Shown here piece by piece: positions 34,591-43,234 of a stretch of DNA of 64,000 bases (position 1 is the stretch's first letter; each line of letters begins with the position of its first letter). This stretch comes from Niveispirillum sp048066115 (lineage in GTDB: Bacteria > Pseudomonadota > Alphaproteobacteria > Azospirillales > Azospirillaceae), in assembly GCF_048066115.1 (NCBI RefSeq), contig NZ_JBLTYX010000021.1:48081-112080 (forward strand). The letters run 5' to 3'. The notes under the pieces were generated by a model that worked only from the letters and a program-made list of their open reading frames with translations, was not told the DNA's origin and did no database searches. The position numbers and the translations under genes were made by a program.

Positions 34591-36102
34591 ATGACACCAA
34601 TGGAATGCCAGCCGGAGTGTCATCCCTTGAGCGCCTTTGATCCCGACAGCCTGATCCTGCCCGCCGGTTCCAACTTCATCGCCGGGCGCCGCGTCGCCGG
34701 TGTGGGGGCGGAAATCGCCGTCCGCCGCCCGTCGGATGGACGCGAATATGCCACGCTGGACAGCGCAGGCCACGCCCAGGTGGATGAGGCGGTGCGGGAT
34801 GCGCAGCGCGCCTATAAAGGCAGCGGCTGGGCCAAAGCCGATCCGCGCCAGCGCATGCGGGTGCTGCGCCGCTGGGCCGATCTGCTGGATGCGCATATGG
34901 AGGAGCTGGCGGTGCTGGAGGCGGTGGGGTCGACACGCACCATTGCGGAGTGCAAGGCTTGGGACATTTCCTATGCCGCCGAATGCATCCGTTTCTATGC
35001 CGAATTCGCCGACAAGGTGGGGGGCGAGGTGGCGGCCACCACGCCGGACAAGCTGGGTCTGACCATCACCGAGCCCTATGGCGTGGTGGCGGCCGTGGCG
35101 CCCTGGAACCTGCCCATCGTCATGGCGGTGTGGAAGATCGCCCCCGCCGTGGCGGCGGGCAATTCCATCGTGCTGAAACCGTCGGAAATGACGCCCTTTT
35201 CCATCGTGCGCGTGGCGGAGCTGGCGATCGAGGCGGGGCTGCCGCCCGGCATCTTCAACATCGTGCAGGGCGATGGGCGGTCGGTGGGCGACACGCTGTG
35301 CCGCCATCCGCTGGTCGCCAAGGTCACCTTCACCGGTTCCACCCGCACCGGGGCCGCCATCATGACGGCGTGTGCGGAAACGGGACCGAAGCCGGTGACC
35401 CTGGAACTGGGTGGCAAGAGTCCGCAGCTGGTCTTCGCCGACTGCCCCGACCTGGACAAGACCGCCGCGATCGTCGCCCGCGCCATCACCTTGAATGCCG
35501 GGCAGGTCTGTGTGGCCGGTTCCCGTCTGATCGTGCAGGACAGCGTCGCTGACCGGGTGGTGGATTTGATCACCAAACGGTTCCAGGCCCTGCATGCGGC
35601 CCCCACCTGGGACGCCCGTTCCAGCCTGTCGCCCATCATCTCCCATCCGCAGCTCGACCGCATCGCCGGCATCGTCGGCCGCACCGTTGCCGGCGGGGCG
35701 CAACTGGTGACGGGCGGGGGCAGGGCGGCGGGGCCGCAGGACGGGTCCTATTTCCAGCCCACCATCCTGGCGGGGCTGGACGGCAATGCCGAGGCGGTGC
35801 GGGAGGAGATTTTCGGGCCCGTCCTGACGGTGCAGACCTTCACCGATGAGGAACAGGCCTTCATGCTGGCCAATGACACCGAATACGGTCTGGCGGCCGG
35901 GGTGCATACGGGCGACGTCGCCCGTGCCTTGCGCGCTGTGCGCGGGCTGGAGGCGGGGACGGTCTGGGTCAACCGCTATGGCCGTTCCAACGACTTCATG
36001 CTGCCGACAGGTGGGTTCAAGCGGTCGGGCATCGGCAAGGATCTGGGGCGCGAGGCCTATATGGCGAATTTGAAGGTGAAGACGGCGTTGGTGGAGTTTT
36101 GA
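34591..36102 (+). CDS. Aldehyde dehydrogenase family protein
   Basis: This is a roughly 500-residue NAD(P)-dependent aldehyde dehydrogenase. It has APWNLPIVMAVWKIAPA, FTGSTRTG, the base Glu in LELGGKSP, the catalytic Cys in NAGQVCVAGSR and a C-terminal GGFKRSGIGKDLGREA. The RXP-like layout resembles the PuuC/gamma-aminobutyraldehyde dehydrogenase group. The start is unclear: ATG 34591, ATG 34600, or TTG 34627, and only the last has a good ribosome site (GGAG nine bases upstream). It is divergent from the GNAT/GabD operon and probably serves the same amine pathway. Confidence 0.9.
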   Translation: MTPMECQPECHPLSAFDPDSLILPAGSNFIAGRRVAGVGAEIAVRRPSDGREYATLDSAGHAQVDEAVRDAQRAYKGSGWAKADPRQRMRVLRRWADLLDAHMEELAVLEAVGSTRTIAECKAWDISYAAECIRFYAEFADKVGGEVAATTPDKLGLTITEPYGVVAAVAPWNLPIVMAVWKIAPAVAAGNSIVLKPSEMTPFSIVRVAELAIEAGLPPGIFNIVQGDGRSVGDTLCRHPLVAKVTFTGSTRTGAAIMTACAETGPKPVTLELGGKSPQLVFADCPDLDKTAAIVARAITLNAGQVCVAGSRLIVQDSVADRVVDLITKRFQALHAAPTWDARSSLSPIISHPQLDRIAGIVGRTVAGGAQLVTGGGRAAGPQDGSYFQPTILAGLDGNAEAVREEIFGPVLTVQTFTDEEQAFMLANDTEYGLAAGVHTGDVARALRAVRGLEAGTVWVNRYGRSNDFMLPTGGFKRSGIGKDLGREAYMANLKVKTALVEF

Positions 36103-36108
36103 GGAGCG

Positions 36109-36450
36109 CTATCTCGGCGAAGGTTGATCCGAAAGGCAGGTCCAGACAAACCGCTCAGCCGGAATACCGAAGATTGATGCGATATCGTGGAGCAATTTCC
36201 GCGTGTCGGCCTGAGCTTCCATACAGATGACCAGGGTGGAACGATCCGGCATGCCGCGATATTGCTGAAAGGCGATGGGACCAAATGCCGTATCGACAAT
36301 GATGGCCTTGAAATAATCGAGGTCATCATTTGCCGTTTCAACCGGCACATTCAGCCTCTGTGCCAGCTCATCGACATTCATGGAAATCCTGGCAAGGTCG
36401 AAGCAAAGCCCCTTGGGCCATTGGCTGATCGGAATTGCTTGGTGGCGCAT
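36109..36450 (-). CDS. Hypothetical protein, 113 aa
   Basis: I do not recognise this protein. It is a small, soluble, acidic protein with no signal peptide or membrane helix. The sequence is protein-like (MNVDELAQRLNVPVETANDDLDYF, then FQQYRGMPDRSTLVICMEAQ). Its DNA is less G/C-biased than its neighbours, suggesting recent arrival. It ends 6 bp after the convergent aldehyde dehydrogenase stop. It follows the small antitoxin-like ORF on the same strand with a 64-bp gap. The ATG at 36450 is preferred over TTG 36459, but neither has a strong ribosome site. Confidence 0.55.
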   Translation of the reverse strand: MRHQAIPISQWPKGLCFDLARISMNVDELAQRLNVPVETANDDLDYFKAIIVDTAFGPIAFQQYRGMPDRSTLVICMEAQADTRKLLHDIASIFGIPAERFVWTCLSDQPSPR

Positions 36451-36514
36451 GTGCTTCAACGGACAGGAAGTTGGATCGGCGGTACCGATTCCGATTCACT
36501 CGGCGAAATCTGTA

Positions 36515-36733
36515 TCATAGATCGATCTTCCGCCCCTCGTTCCACGGCCGGGAAAGGTCGAGTTCCGCGCCCACCAGTGGCGACCGGCGCAACGCCGCCA
36601 GGATGGCGCCCGGCTTCAGTGACTGGTTAGCCAACGCCTCATCATTATCATGTGATGCAGTACCATGCTTGGCCAAGCAGGTTGGATCATCGTTCACGGA
36701 CAAGTCTCCCTCGCCCTGATATCCGAAGATCAT
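36515..36733 (-). CDS. Small ORF with antitoxin-like C-terminus (possible remnant)
   Basis: This 72-residue frame ends LAALRRSPLVGAELDLSRPW then EGRKIDL. That pattern resembles the C-terminal toxin-binding tail of VapB/Phd-type antitoxins, which often finish with a short arginine-rich DIDL or DIEL-like end. The first 30 residues do not look like a DNA-binding domain, so it may be truncated. No PIN or other known toxin follows. The next gene is the unknown 113-residue protein. Identification rests on resemblance by eye only. Confidence 0.35.
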   Translation of the reverse strand: MIFGYQGEGDLSVNDDPTCLAKHGTASHDNDEALANQSLKPGAILAALRRSPLVGAELDLSRPWNEGRKIDL

Positions 36734-36808
36734 AGCCGGAAATCAGGGCGAGGGACAGGGCGAGCCGTCTTAGTGCGGTTTGTCGTTGATTGGAAACGCT
36801 GCCCTTTC

Positions 36809-37098
36809 CGTCATCCCGGTGACAAGCCCATAGGCGCTAACTTAGCCGATTGGAATAAGGTGCTTTCCCCGCGAAAGCGGGGACCCAGGGGCCACAAGAA
36901 CCAACGCTTCAGTGCCTTTGGCTCCTGGACCCCCGCTTTCGCGGGGGAGGCAGGAAGGGTGCAACGGGTTAAGTTAGCGCGTATGGGCGAAAGCCGGGAC
37001 CCAGGGGCCAAATGCCCGACCTTTCAGCAGCCTTGAGCAAGACAGCGTCGAGGTTCGATCCTGTGGCCCCCGGGGCCAGGCTTGTCACCGGGATGACG
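36809..37098. repeat. Nested composite family A palindrome (about 290 bp)
   Basis: The outer shell is a perfect 20-bp inverted repeat (36809-36828 with 37079-37098; left arm CGTCATCCCGGTGACAAGCC). Inside it lies a second shell (CCCATAGGCGCTAACTTAG with TAAGTTAGCGCGTATGGG). An inner hairpin then has arms CCCCGCGAAAGCGGGGACCC and CCCCCGCTTTCGCGGGG. It fills most of the 36734-37131 interval. No gene is visible there. Confidence 0.85.
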
Positions 37099-37131
37099 AA
37101 GGAAAGCGTTTCCAGTCAGCCTGTACCGGTC

Positions 37132-39303
37132 CTAGCCCCGCGCCTTCAACGCCCGGCGATGCTTGTGCAGCAGCGGCTCGGTATAGCCACTGGGCTGCTC
37201 CACCCCCTTGAACACCAGATCGCATGCCGCCTGAAAGGCGATGGAGCCGTCGAAATCCGCCGCCATCGGCCGGTAGAGCGGATCGCCCGCGTTCTGTCCG
37301 TCCACCACGGCCGCCATGCGCTTCATCACCGCCAGCACCTGGGCTTCGGTACACACCCCATGCAGCAGCCAGTTGGCGATATGCTGGCTGGAGATGCGCA
37401 GGGTGGCGCGGTCTTCCATCAGGCCGACATTGTGGATGTCCGGCACCTTGGAACAGCCGATGCCCTGGTCGACCCAGCGCACGACATAACCGAGGATACC
37501 CTGGGCATTGTTCTCCAGCTCCTCGTTCACCTCCGCATCCGACCAGTTCACCCCGCGGGCCAGCGGGATGGTCAGGATGGCGCGCAGGCTGGCGCGCGGC
37601 CGGGTGGACAGTTCCGCCTGGCGGACCGCCACATCGATCTGATGATAGTGCAGGGCGTGCAGCGTGGCGGCGGTGGGTGAGGGGACCCAAGCAGTGGTGG
37701 CGCCGGCCATGGGATGGCCGATCTTGACCTTCAGCATCTCCGCCATCCGGTCGGGCATGGCCCACATGCCCTTGCCGATCTGGGCATGGGAGCGGAAGCC
37801 GGCGGCCAGACCGTTATCGACGTTCCAGTTCTCGTACGCCCCGATCCAGGCCGCCGCCTTCATGTCGGCCTTGCGGATCATGGGGCCGGCCTGCATGGAG
37901 GTGTGCATCTCGTCGCCGGTGCGGTCCAGGAAACCCGTGTTGATGAAGCAGACGCGGTCCTTGGCGGCGCGGATACATTCCTTCAGATTGACCGTGGTCC
38001 GCCGTTCCTCATCCATGATGCCGATCTTCAGGGTATGGCGGGCAAGGCCCAGCACATCCTCGATCCGGTCGAACAGATGGTTGGCGAAGGCCACCTCCTC
38101 AGGACCATGCATCTTGGGCTTCACGATATAGACGCTGCCGGCCCGGCTGTTGGACAGGCCGCCGGTGCGGCGCAGGTCGTGCAGGGCGATCAGGCTGGTG
38201 ACGATGCCGTCCAGGATGCCTTCCGGCACCCAGGACCCATCCGCGAACGTCACGGCATCGATGGTCATCAGATGGCCGACATTGCGGATGAACAGCAGCG
38301 AGCGGCCATGCAGGCTGACGCTGCCGATGCCGTCGGCCGCCTTGTAGGTGCGGTCGGGGTTGAGCGCCCGGTCCAGGGTACGGCCGCCCTTTTCGAACGT
38401 CGCGGTCAGGTCGCCCTTCATCAGGCCCAGCCAGTTGCGATAGACGGTGACCTTGTCGGCGGCATCGACGGCGGCGATGCTGTCCTCGCAATCCATGATG
38501 GCGGTCAGGGCCGATTCCAGCACGATATCGGCGACACCGGCCGTATCGGTCTTGCCGATCGGGTGGGTATGGTCGATGACGATGTCCAGATGCAGGCCGT
38601 GATGGGTCAGCAGGATATTGGTGGGGGCAGCGGCATCGCCATTATAGCCCCTGAATTTGCCGGCATCGGCCAGACCGGTCACGGTGCCATCAGTCAGGGT
38701 CACGGTCAGGGTGCCGTTGGCGACGCTGTAGCCGGTGGCGTCCTTGTGGCTGCCCTTGGCCAGGGGGGCGGCCTGGTCCAGCACGTCGCGCCCTTTGGCG
38801 ATGACGGCAGCACCACGCACCGGGTCGTAGCCTTTGGCACCCGCCGTGCCGACATCGCCCAACGCGTCGGTACCGTAGAGCGCGTCATAGAGGCTGCCCC
38901 AGCGGGCATTGGCGGCGTTCAGCGCGAAGCGGGTGTTCATCACCGGCACGACCAGCTGCGGCCCCGCCACCTGCGACACTTCCGGATCGGTATTCTGCGT
39001 GGTGATGGCGAAATCCTCGCCTTCCGGCACCAGATAACCGATATCGCGCAGGAACGCCTCATAGGCGTCGGCATCGATATCCTGACCGCGCCGGGCGATG
39101 TGCCAGCCATCGATCTTGGCCTGCAGCGCCTCGCGCCGGTCCAGCAGGCGCCTGTTCACCGGGGCGAGGTCGCGGAACAGGGAAGCGAAGCCCGACCAGA
39201 AGGCGGCCGGTTCCACGCCGGTGCCGGGCAGGGCCTCGCCCTCGATGAAGCGGTGCAGCTCGGCATCGATCCTCAGGCCGTGGATATCGATCGTGGCGGA
39301 CAT
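37132..39303 (-). CDS. glcB: Malate synthase G
   Basis: This 723-residue malate synthase of the monomeric G type condenses glyoxylate with acetyl-CoA to malate in the cytoplasm. Landmarks are the barrel region IMDCEDSIAAVDAADK with metal-binding Glu/Asp, GRSLLFIRNVGHLM, KPKMHGPEEVAFA, GIMDEERRTTVNL with the conserved Arg region, NTGFLDRTGDEMHTSM, and the C-terminal EDRATLRISSQHIANWLLHG that supplies the catalytic Asp region. Length is normal. It is divergent from an IclR-family regulator, a common arrangement for glyoxylate-pathway control. The 2-hydroxyacid (glyoxylate) reductase later in the window is a possible metabolic partner. Confidence 0.96.
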   Translation of the reverse strand: MSATIDIHGLRIDAELHRFIEGEALPGTGVEPAAFWSGFASLFRDLAPVNRRLLDRREALQAKIDGWHIARRGQDIDADAYEAFLRDIGYLVPEGEDFAITTQNTDPEVSQVAGPQLVVPVMNTRFALNAANARWGSLYDALYGTDALGDVGTAGAKGYDPVRGAAVIAKGRDVLDQAAPLAKGSHKDATGYSVANGTLTVTLTDGTVTGLADAGKFRGYNGDAAAPTNILLTHHGLHLDIVIDHTHPIGKTDTAGVADIVLESALTAIMDCEDSIAAVDAADKVTVYRNWLGLMKGDLTATFEKGGRTLDRALNPDRTYKAADGIGSVSLHGRSLLFIRNVGHLMTIDAVTFADGSWVPEGILDGIVTSLIALHDLRRTGGLSNSRAGSVYIVKPKMHGPEEVAFANHLFDRIEDVLGLARHTLKIGIMDEERRTTVNLKECIRAAKDRVCFINTGFLDRTGDEMHTSMQAGPMIRKADMKAAAWIGAYENWNVDNGLAAGFRSHAQIGKGMWAMPDRMAEMLKVKIGHPMAGATTAWVPSPTAATLHALHYHQIDVAVRQAELSTRPRASLRAILTIPLARGVNWSDAEVNEELENNAQGILGYVVRWVDQGIGCSKVPDIHNVGLMEDRATLRISSQHIANWLLHGVCTEAQVLAVMKRMAAVVDGQNAGDPLYRPMAADFDGSIAFQAACDLVFKGVEQPSGYTEPLLHKHRRALKARG

Positions 39304-39416
39304 GGGCGTTCCCTCAAAAGGCGGCTGGTGTTCGTTGCCTTAACGCCTATCAGTCCTCCCGGAGCCGCGCAACAGTTCGTGGAAGTCTTTCCACGATGCG
39401 GAAAAGCATGTTAAGC

Positions 39417-39505
39417 GTAGATCAGGTCGAGCCGAAGGCGAGCCCTGACAGAAACGGATTACAAGCTATACCGTCAGGGCTCGCCTTCGGCTCGACCTGA
39501 CCTAC
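39417..39505. repeat. Family B palindromic repeat, complete copy
   Basis: This 89-bp inverted repeat has arms GTAGATCAGGTCGAGCCGAA at the left edge and its complement ending ...CTGACCTAC. The centre is GAAACGGATTACAAGCTATA. It occupies the glcB-iclR intergenic region. A second copy starts at 63951. Confidence 0.85.
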
Positions 39506-39518
39506 GGCCGGAGCGCAA

Positions 39519-40340
39519 ATGCCGAAGACCGACACCGAGCGCAGCGGCAATGTCCAGGTGCTGGGCCGGGCCATCGCCATCCTGAACCACCTGTCCCAGG
39601 CCGATGGCGGTGCCAGCCTGACGGAGGTGGGCAATGCCGTGGGACTGGCTGCCTCCACCACCCATCGCCTGCTGACTTCTTTGGAGTCCGAACGATATGT
39701 GCGATTCGATGCCGAGACCAAACTTTGGTCGGTGGGGGTTCAGGCCTTCATCATGGGCAGTGGGTTTCTGCGCACCCGCGATCTGGTGCGGCTGGCCCGC
39801 CCGCATATGCGCGCGCTGATGGAGGCGAGCGGGGAGACGGTGAACCTGGCCATCGAGGACCAGGGGGCGGCCGTCTATCTGTCGCAGGTCGAATGCCGGG
39901 AGATGATGCGCACCTTCGCCCGGTTGGGCGCGCGGGTGCCCATGCATTGTTCGGGCGTGGGCAAGGCGCTGCTGTCGGCGCTGGGAGAGGGCCTGCTGGC
40001 CCGGCATGTGGAGCGCCACGGGCTGATGCGGGTGACCGCGCGCACGCTGATCACCCTGCCGGACCTGCTGGCCGACCTGTCCGCCGGGCGCGTGCGCGGC
40101 TATGCGATCGATGACGAGGAACATGCCGTGGGCCTGCGCTGCGTGGCGGCCCCCATCTTCAACGAGCATGGCGATCCGGTGGGGGCTGTGTCATTGTCCG
40201 GCCCCATGGCGCGCATCACCGATGCGCGGATCGCGACCCTTGGTGGGCTGGTGGGACGGGCGGCGGGGCGGATCATGGCGGAGATCGGCGGAAACCCTCA
40301 ACCTGAAGGGATTGCCGCACCGGTCTATACCCAACCTTAG
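39519..40340 (+). CDS. IclR family transcriptional regulator
   Basis: This 273-residue regulator has an N-terminal winged HTH (GGASLTEVGNAVGLAASTTHRLLTSLESERYV) and a C-terminal effector-binding GAF-like domain with the family stretch RVPMHCSGVGKALLSAL and GYAIDDEEHAVGLRCVAAPIF. It diverges from malate synthase G, so control of glyoxylate or related carbon metabolism is likely. The intergenic region between them is mostly a family B repeat, which leaves little space (39304-39416) for operators on the glcB side. Confidence 0.92.
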   Translation: MPKTDTERSGNVQVLGRAIAILNHLSQADGGASLTEVGNAVGLAASTTHRLLTSLESERYVRFDAETKLWSVGVQAFIMGSGFLRTRDLVRLARPHMRALMEASGETVNLAIEDQGAAVYLSQVECREMMRTFARLGARVPMHCSGVGKALLSALGEGLLARHVERHGLMRVTARTLITLPDLLADLSAGRVRGYAIDDEEHAVGLRCVAAPIFNEHGDPVGAVSLSGPMARITDARIATLGGLVGRAAGRIMAEIGGNPQPEGIAAPVYTQP

Positions 40341-40362
40341 GCCGTTCGAAATAAGGCTGAAC

Positions 40363-40396
40363 GCTTAGCGCCATTTGCCCGTCTCAGGCGTTAAGC
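40363..40396. repeat. Inverted repeat between IclR and response-regulator genes
   Basis: GCTTAGCGCC and GGCGTTAAGC pair with one mismatch around a 14-nt loop. There is no T run. It shares the CTTAGCGCC word with the family A composites at 30690 and 36830, so it may be a remnant of that element rather than a terminator. Confidence 0.45.
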
Positions 40397-40429
40397 TATG
40401 GATGTTGTATCGCTGGCCGCAGGTTCGTA

Positions 40430-40822
40430 ATGGGGATTCAAAAACGCATACTGGTCGTCGAGGATGAATTCCTGATCGCCATCCATGTCGCCGACATCAT
40501 GGGTGATCTGGGTTTCAACGTCATCGGACCCGTGGGCGACATCCAGCAGGCCCTGCCGCTCGCGGCACAGGAAAGCCTGGATGGTGCGATCCTGGACGTG
40601 AACCTGTCGGGCCAGCTGGTCTTTCCCGTGGCGGCCACCCTGGCGTCACGGGGCGTGCCCTTCATCCTGACCAGCGGCTATGACGCCTCCGGCCTGCCCG
40701 TCGAGTGGCACGACCGGCCGATCCTGCGCAAGCCGGTGGTGGAACGTGACCTGGCCCGTCTGGCCCTGTCCGTGTTCGAGATGCGGGAGAACGCGCAGGT
40801 TGCCGGTGTCGGTCAGGGTTGA
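40430..40822 (+). CDS. Single-domain response regulator
   Basis: This 130-residue stand-alone receiver domain has no output domain. The acidic pair is in VVEDEF, the phospho-acceptor Asp in AILDVNL, the switch Thr/Ser in ILTSGYD and the Lys in LRKPV. Such small receivers in alphaproteobacteria commonly pair with HWE-type kinases, and the overlapping next gene is one. It is probably a phosphorylation partner or sink for that kinase. The gene pair overlaps by about 17 bp. Confidence 0.9.
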   Translation: MGIQKRILVVEDEFLIAIHVADIMGDLGFNVIGPVGDIQQALPLAAQESLDGAILDVNLSGQLVFPVAATLASRGVPFILTSGYDASGLPVEWHDRPILRKPVVERDLARLALSVFEMRENAQVAGVGQG

Positions 40823-42692
40823 GGCGCCGGCGCGGCGCATCCTTCTCATCGAGGACAGTCCCACCCAGGCGCTGAGATTCCGCCTGCTGCTGGAGGACGA
40901 GGGCTATGTCGTCGAACAGGTGGACAGTGCCGAGGCGGCGCTGCCGCTGCTGAACCGCACGCTGCCCCATCTGCTGATCGTTGACCATCATCTCCCCGGC
41001 ATGCAGGGGGGCGACCTGTGCCGCCTGATCCGCCTGCACCTGGCCACGCTATCCATGCCCATCCTGATGCTGACGGCGGACGAGACGCCGGCCCGCCAGC
41101 GTGAGGGGCTGGACAGCGGTGCGGATGATTTCCTGCCCAAATCCACGGATTCGGCCGTGCTGCTGCTGCGCGTGGGGCAGTTGCTGCGCCATGCGCGGCG
41201 CGACGATGACATGGAGGTGCTGCCGCAGATCCAGTTCCGCCAGCCGCGCGCCCTGGTCGTCGGGTTCGATGCCGCCTTCCTGCATCCGCTGCGTGCCATG
41301 CTGGTGGAGGAAGGGTGCCTGTTGACGGAGGTGGCGCGGGCCACCGACGCCCTGTCGCGGCTGGCCCAGGAGCCGCAGGATGTGATGCTGGTCTGCGACC
41401 GGCTACCCGATGTCGGCGGACAGGAACTGTGCCGGCAGAGCCGGGCCAGCATGGGCACGGCCACCGCCGTGATCCTGGGCCTGGGCGGCACCCATGACCA
41501 GGAGACGCTGCACCGGCTGCTGGCCAGCGGCATCGACGATCTGTTCGATCCCGCGGCCCCCCTGTCGCCCTTGCGTGCCCGGCTGCGCGCCATTCTGCGC
41601 CGCCGCTTCCTGGAGGAACAGAACCGCCGCCTGCTGGCCGATTTCCGCGAAAGGGAGGGGCGCGCGCTCAGGCTGGAAGCCGAACGCAATGCGGCGCGCA
41701 CCCGCGCCATGCTGGCCGACCAGCTGGCCGCCGTGAACCGGCGGCTGGCCGACCAGGCGCTGATCACCGCCACCATCACCCGCAACGTGCCGGCCGCCCT
41801 GATCCTGACCGACCGGTCGGGCATGGCGACATATCTGAACCCGCCCGCCCTGTCGCTGCTGGGCGGGGAGTTGGAGGGCGGGTCGGTGTTCGAGCGGCTG
41901 GGGGTGGAGATACAGGCCGCCGACGGCAGGCCCCTGCCCGCCGTGGCCGAACAGGCCGCCACCCTGACCCGGCCCGACGGACGCGACGTGCCCGTGCATT
42001 ATTCCATCATCCCCCTGGACGGGGACGAGGGGCCGTCGGGTGCCGTGGTGCAGATCGTGGATGTGACCGAGCGCCGTCAGGCGGAGGAGCGCCAGGAACT
42101 GCTGATGGCGGAACTGTCGCACCGGGTGAAGAACACGCTGGCCACCGTGCTTTCCATCGGCCAGCAGACGCGGCGCCGGCATGAGGATACGGCCAGCTTC
42201 TGGCATTCCTTCGAAGGAAGGCTGCGGGCGCTTTCGGCCACGCACAACCTGCTGGCCGACCATTACTGGGAATGGGTTCAGCTGTCGGAGGTGGTCAGCC
42301 ACGAGGTCACCCCCTATGCCCAGGAACCCCAGGATGTCTGCATCAAGGGGCCTTCCATCGAACTCCGGCCCAAGGCGGCGCTGGCCCTGGCCCTGGTCTT
42401 CCACGAACTGGCCACCAATGCCGCCAAATATGGCGCCTTCTCCCAGCCGGGCGGGCATCTGGACGTGCGCTGGCACCTGGACGAGGGGGCCCGCATCCGT
42501 GTGAGCTGGAAGGAAACCGGCGGCCCCGCCACCCGTATGCCCGAGGCGCGCGGTTTCGGTACCACGCTGATCCAGCGCTCGCTGGCATACGAGATCCAGG
42601 GCGCCACCGCCTTGCATTTCGAGCCGGACGGCGTGCGCTGCACGATGGACTTCCCGCTGAGTGAGGGTATCCGACGTCGGATCGGGGGGTGA
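40806..42692 (+). CDS. Hybrid HWE-family histidine kinase with two N-terminal receiver domains and PAS
   Basis: This cytoplasmic sensor kinase has 628 residues from GTG 40806. Domain order is REC1 (about 10-125; Asp in LIVDHHLPG, Lys in FLPKSTD), REC2 (about 140-255; Asp in VCDRLPD but no matching Lys), a coiled linker (about 260-320), PAS (about 325-430; ALILTDRSGMATYLNP), and the HWE kinase core. The core has the phospho-acceptor His in LSHRVKNTLATV, the N box HELATNAAKYGAFS and the defining W-x-E in VSWKETGG. No membrane helix is present. It overlaps the response-regulator gene upstream. TTG 40800 is an alternative start. The signal sensed is unknown. Confidence 0.88.
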   Translation: MSVRVEAPARRILLIEDSPTQALRFRLLLEDEGYVVEQVDSAEAALPLLNRTLPHLLIVDHHLPGMQGGDLCRLIRLHLATLSMPILMLTADETPARQREGLDSGADDFLPKSTDSAVLLLRVGQLLRHARRDDDMEVLPQIQFRQPRALVVGFDAAFLHPLRAMLVEEGCLLTEVARATDALSRLAQEPQDVMLVCDRLPDVGGQELCRQSRASMGTATAVILGLGGTHDQETLHRLLASGIDDLFDPAAPLSPLRARLRAILRRRFLEEQNRRLLADFREREGRALRLEAERNAARTRAMLADQLAAVNRRLADQALITATITRNVPAALILTDRSGMATYLNPPALSLLGGELEGGSVFERLGVEIQAADGRPLPAVAEQAATLTRPDGRDVPVHYSIIPLDGDEGPSGAVVQIVDVTERRQAEERQELLMAELSHRVKNTLATVLSIGQQTRRRHEDTASFWHSFEGRLRALSATHNLLADHYWEWVQLSEVVSHEVTPYAQEPQDVCIKGPSIELRPKAALALALVFHELATNAAKYGAFSQPGGHLDVRWHLDEGARIRVSWKETGGPATRMPEARGFGTTLIQRSLAYEIQGATALHFEPDGVRCTMDFPLSEGIRRRIGG

Positions 42693-42711
42693 GGGGTGTG
42701 AGGGGATAGGG

Positions 42712-43170
42712 TTAATCCACCGGCACATCCTTCAACCCGTGCTCCGCCACGATGCGGCGCAGGGCGCCTTCCATCACCGACCGTTCCGTCGCCGTCAGGC
42801 CGGCAAAGAATTCCGCGTCGTTGGCATCGGCCAGGCGAGCCAGATCCGGCAGCAGGGTAGCACCATCATCGGTCAGCGACAATTTGTGCGCCCGGCCGTC
42901 CAGCGGGTCGTCGGCGCGCCGGACCAGACCCTTAGCGATCAGCCGGTCGGCCAGCTTGCTGATGGCGCCGCGCGTCATGCCCATGCGGTCGGCCAGCCGG
43001 GAAGGGGGCAGGGGGGCGGCACCGTACAGTTCGCGCAAGACCACCCATTCCGCCACGGTGACGCCCCGCCCCTCCAGCTTGCGCGCGAAGCCGTGCGAGA
43101 CGTGGTTGGACACCAGGCGCAGCCAGAAACCCAGATGATCGGTCAGGCGTGACACCGCTTCGTCGGTCAT
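42712..43170 (-). CDS. MarR family transcriptional regulator (gene A)
   Basis: This 152-residue winged-helix regulator has RLADRMGMTRGAISKLADRLIAKGLV as recognition region and a wing with DPLDGRAHKLSLTDDGATL. ATG 43170 starts the natural N-terminus (MTDEAVSRLTDHLGF). The longer frame upstream is non-coding. It lies 64 bp downstream of a second MarR gene on the same strand and converges on the kinase gene. The two MarR proteins are clearly different in sequence, so they are not a recent tandem duplication. Confidence 0.9.
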   Translation of the reverse strand: MTDEAVSRLTDHLGFWLRLVSNHVSHGFARKLEGRGVTVAEWVVLRELYGAAPLPPSRLADRMGMTRGAISKLADRLIAKGLVRRADDPLDGRAHKLSLTDDGATLLPDLARLADANDAEFFAGLTATERSVMEGALRRIVAEHGLKDVPVD

Positions 43171-43234
43171 GTTCCCATCGCCCAAATTGGTGACAAGGAA
43201 ACTATCCCGCGCGGCGATGGGAGCGCCAGATGTT

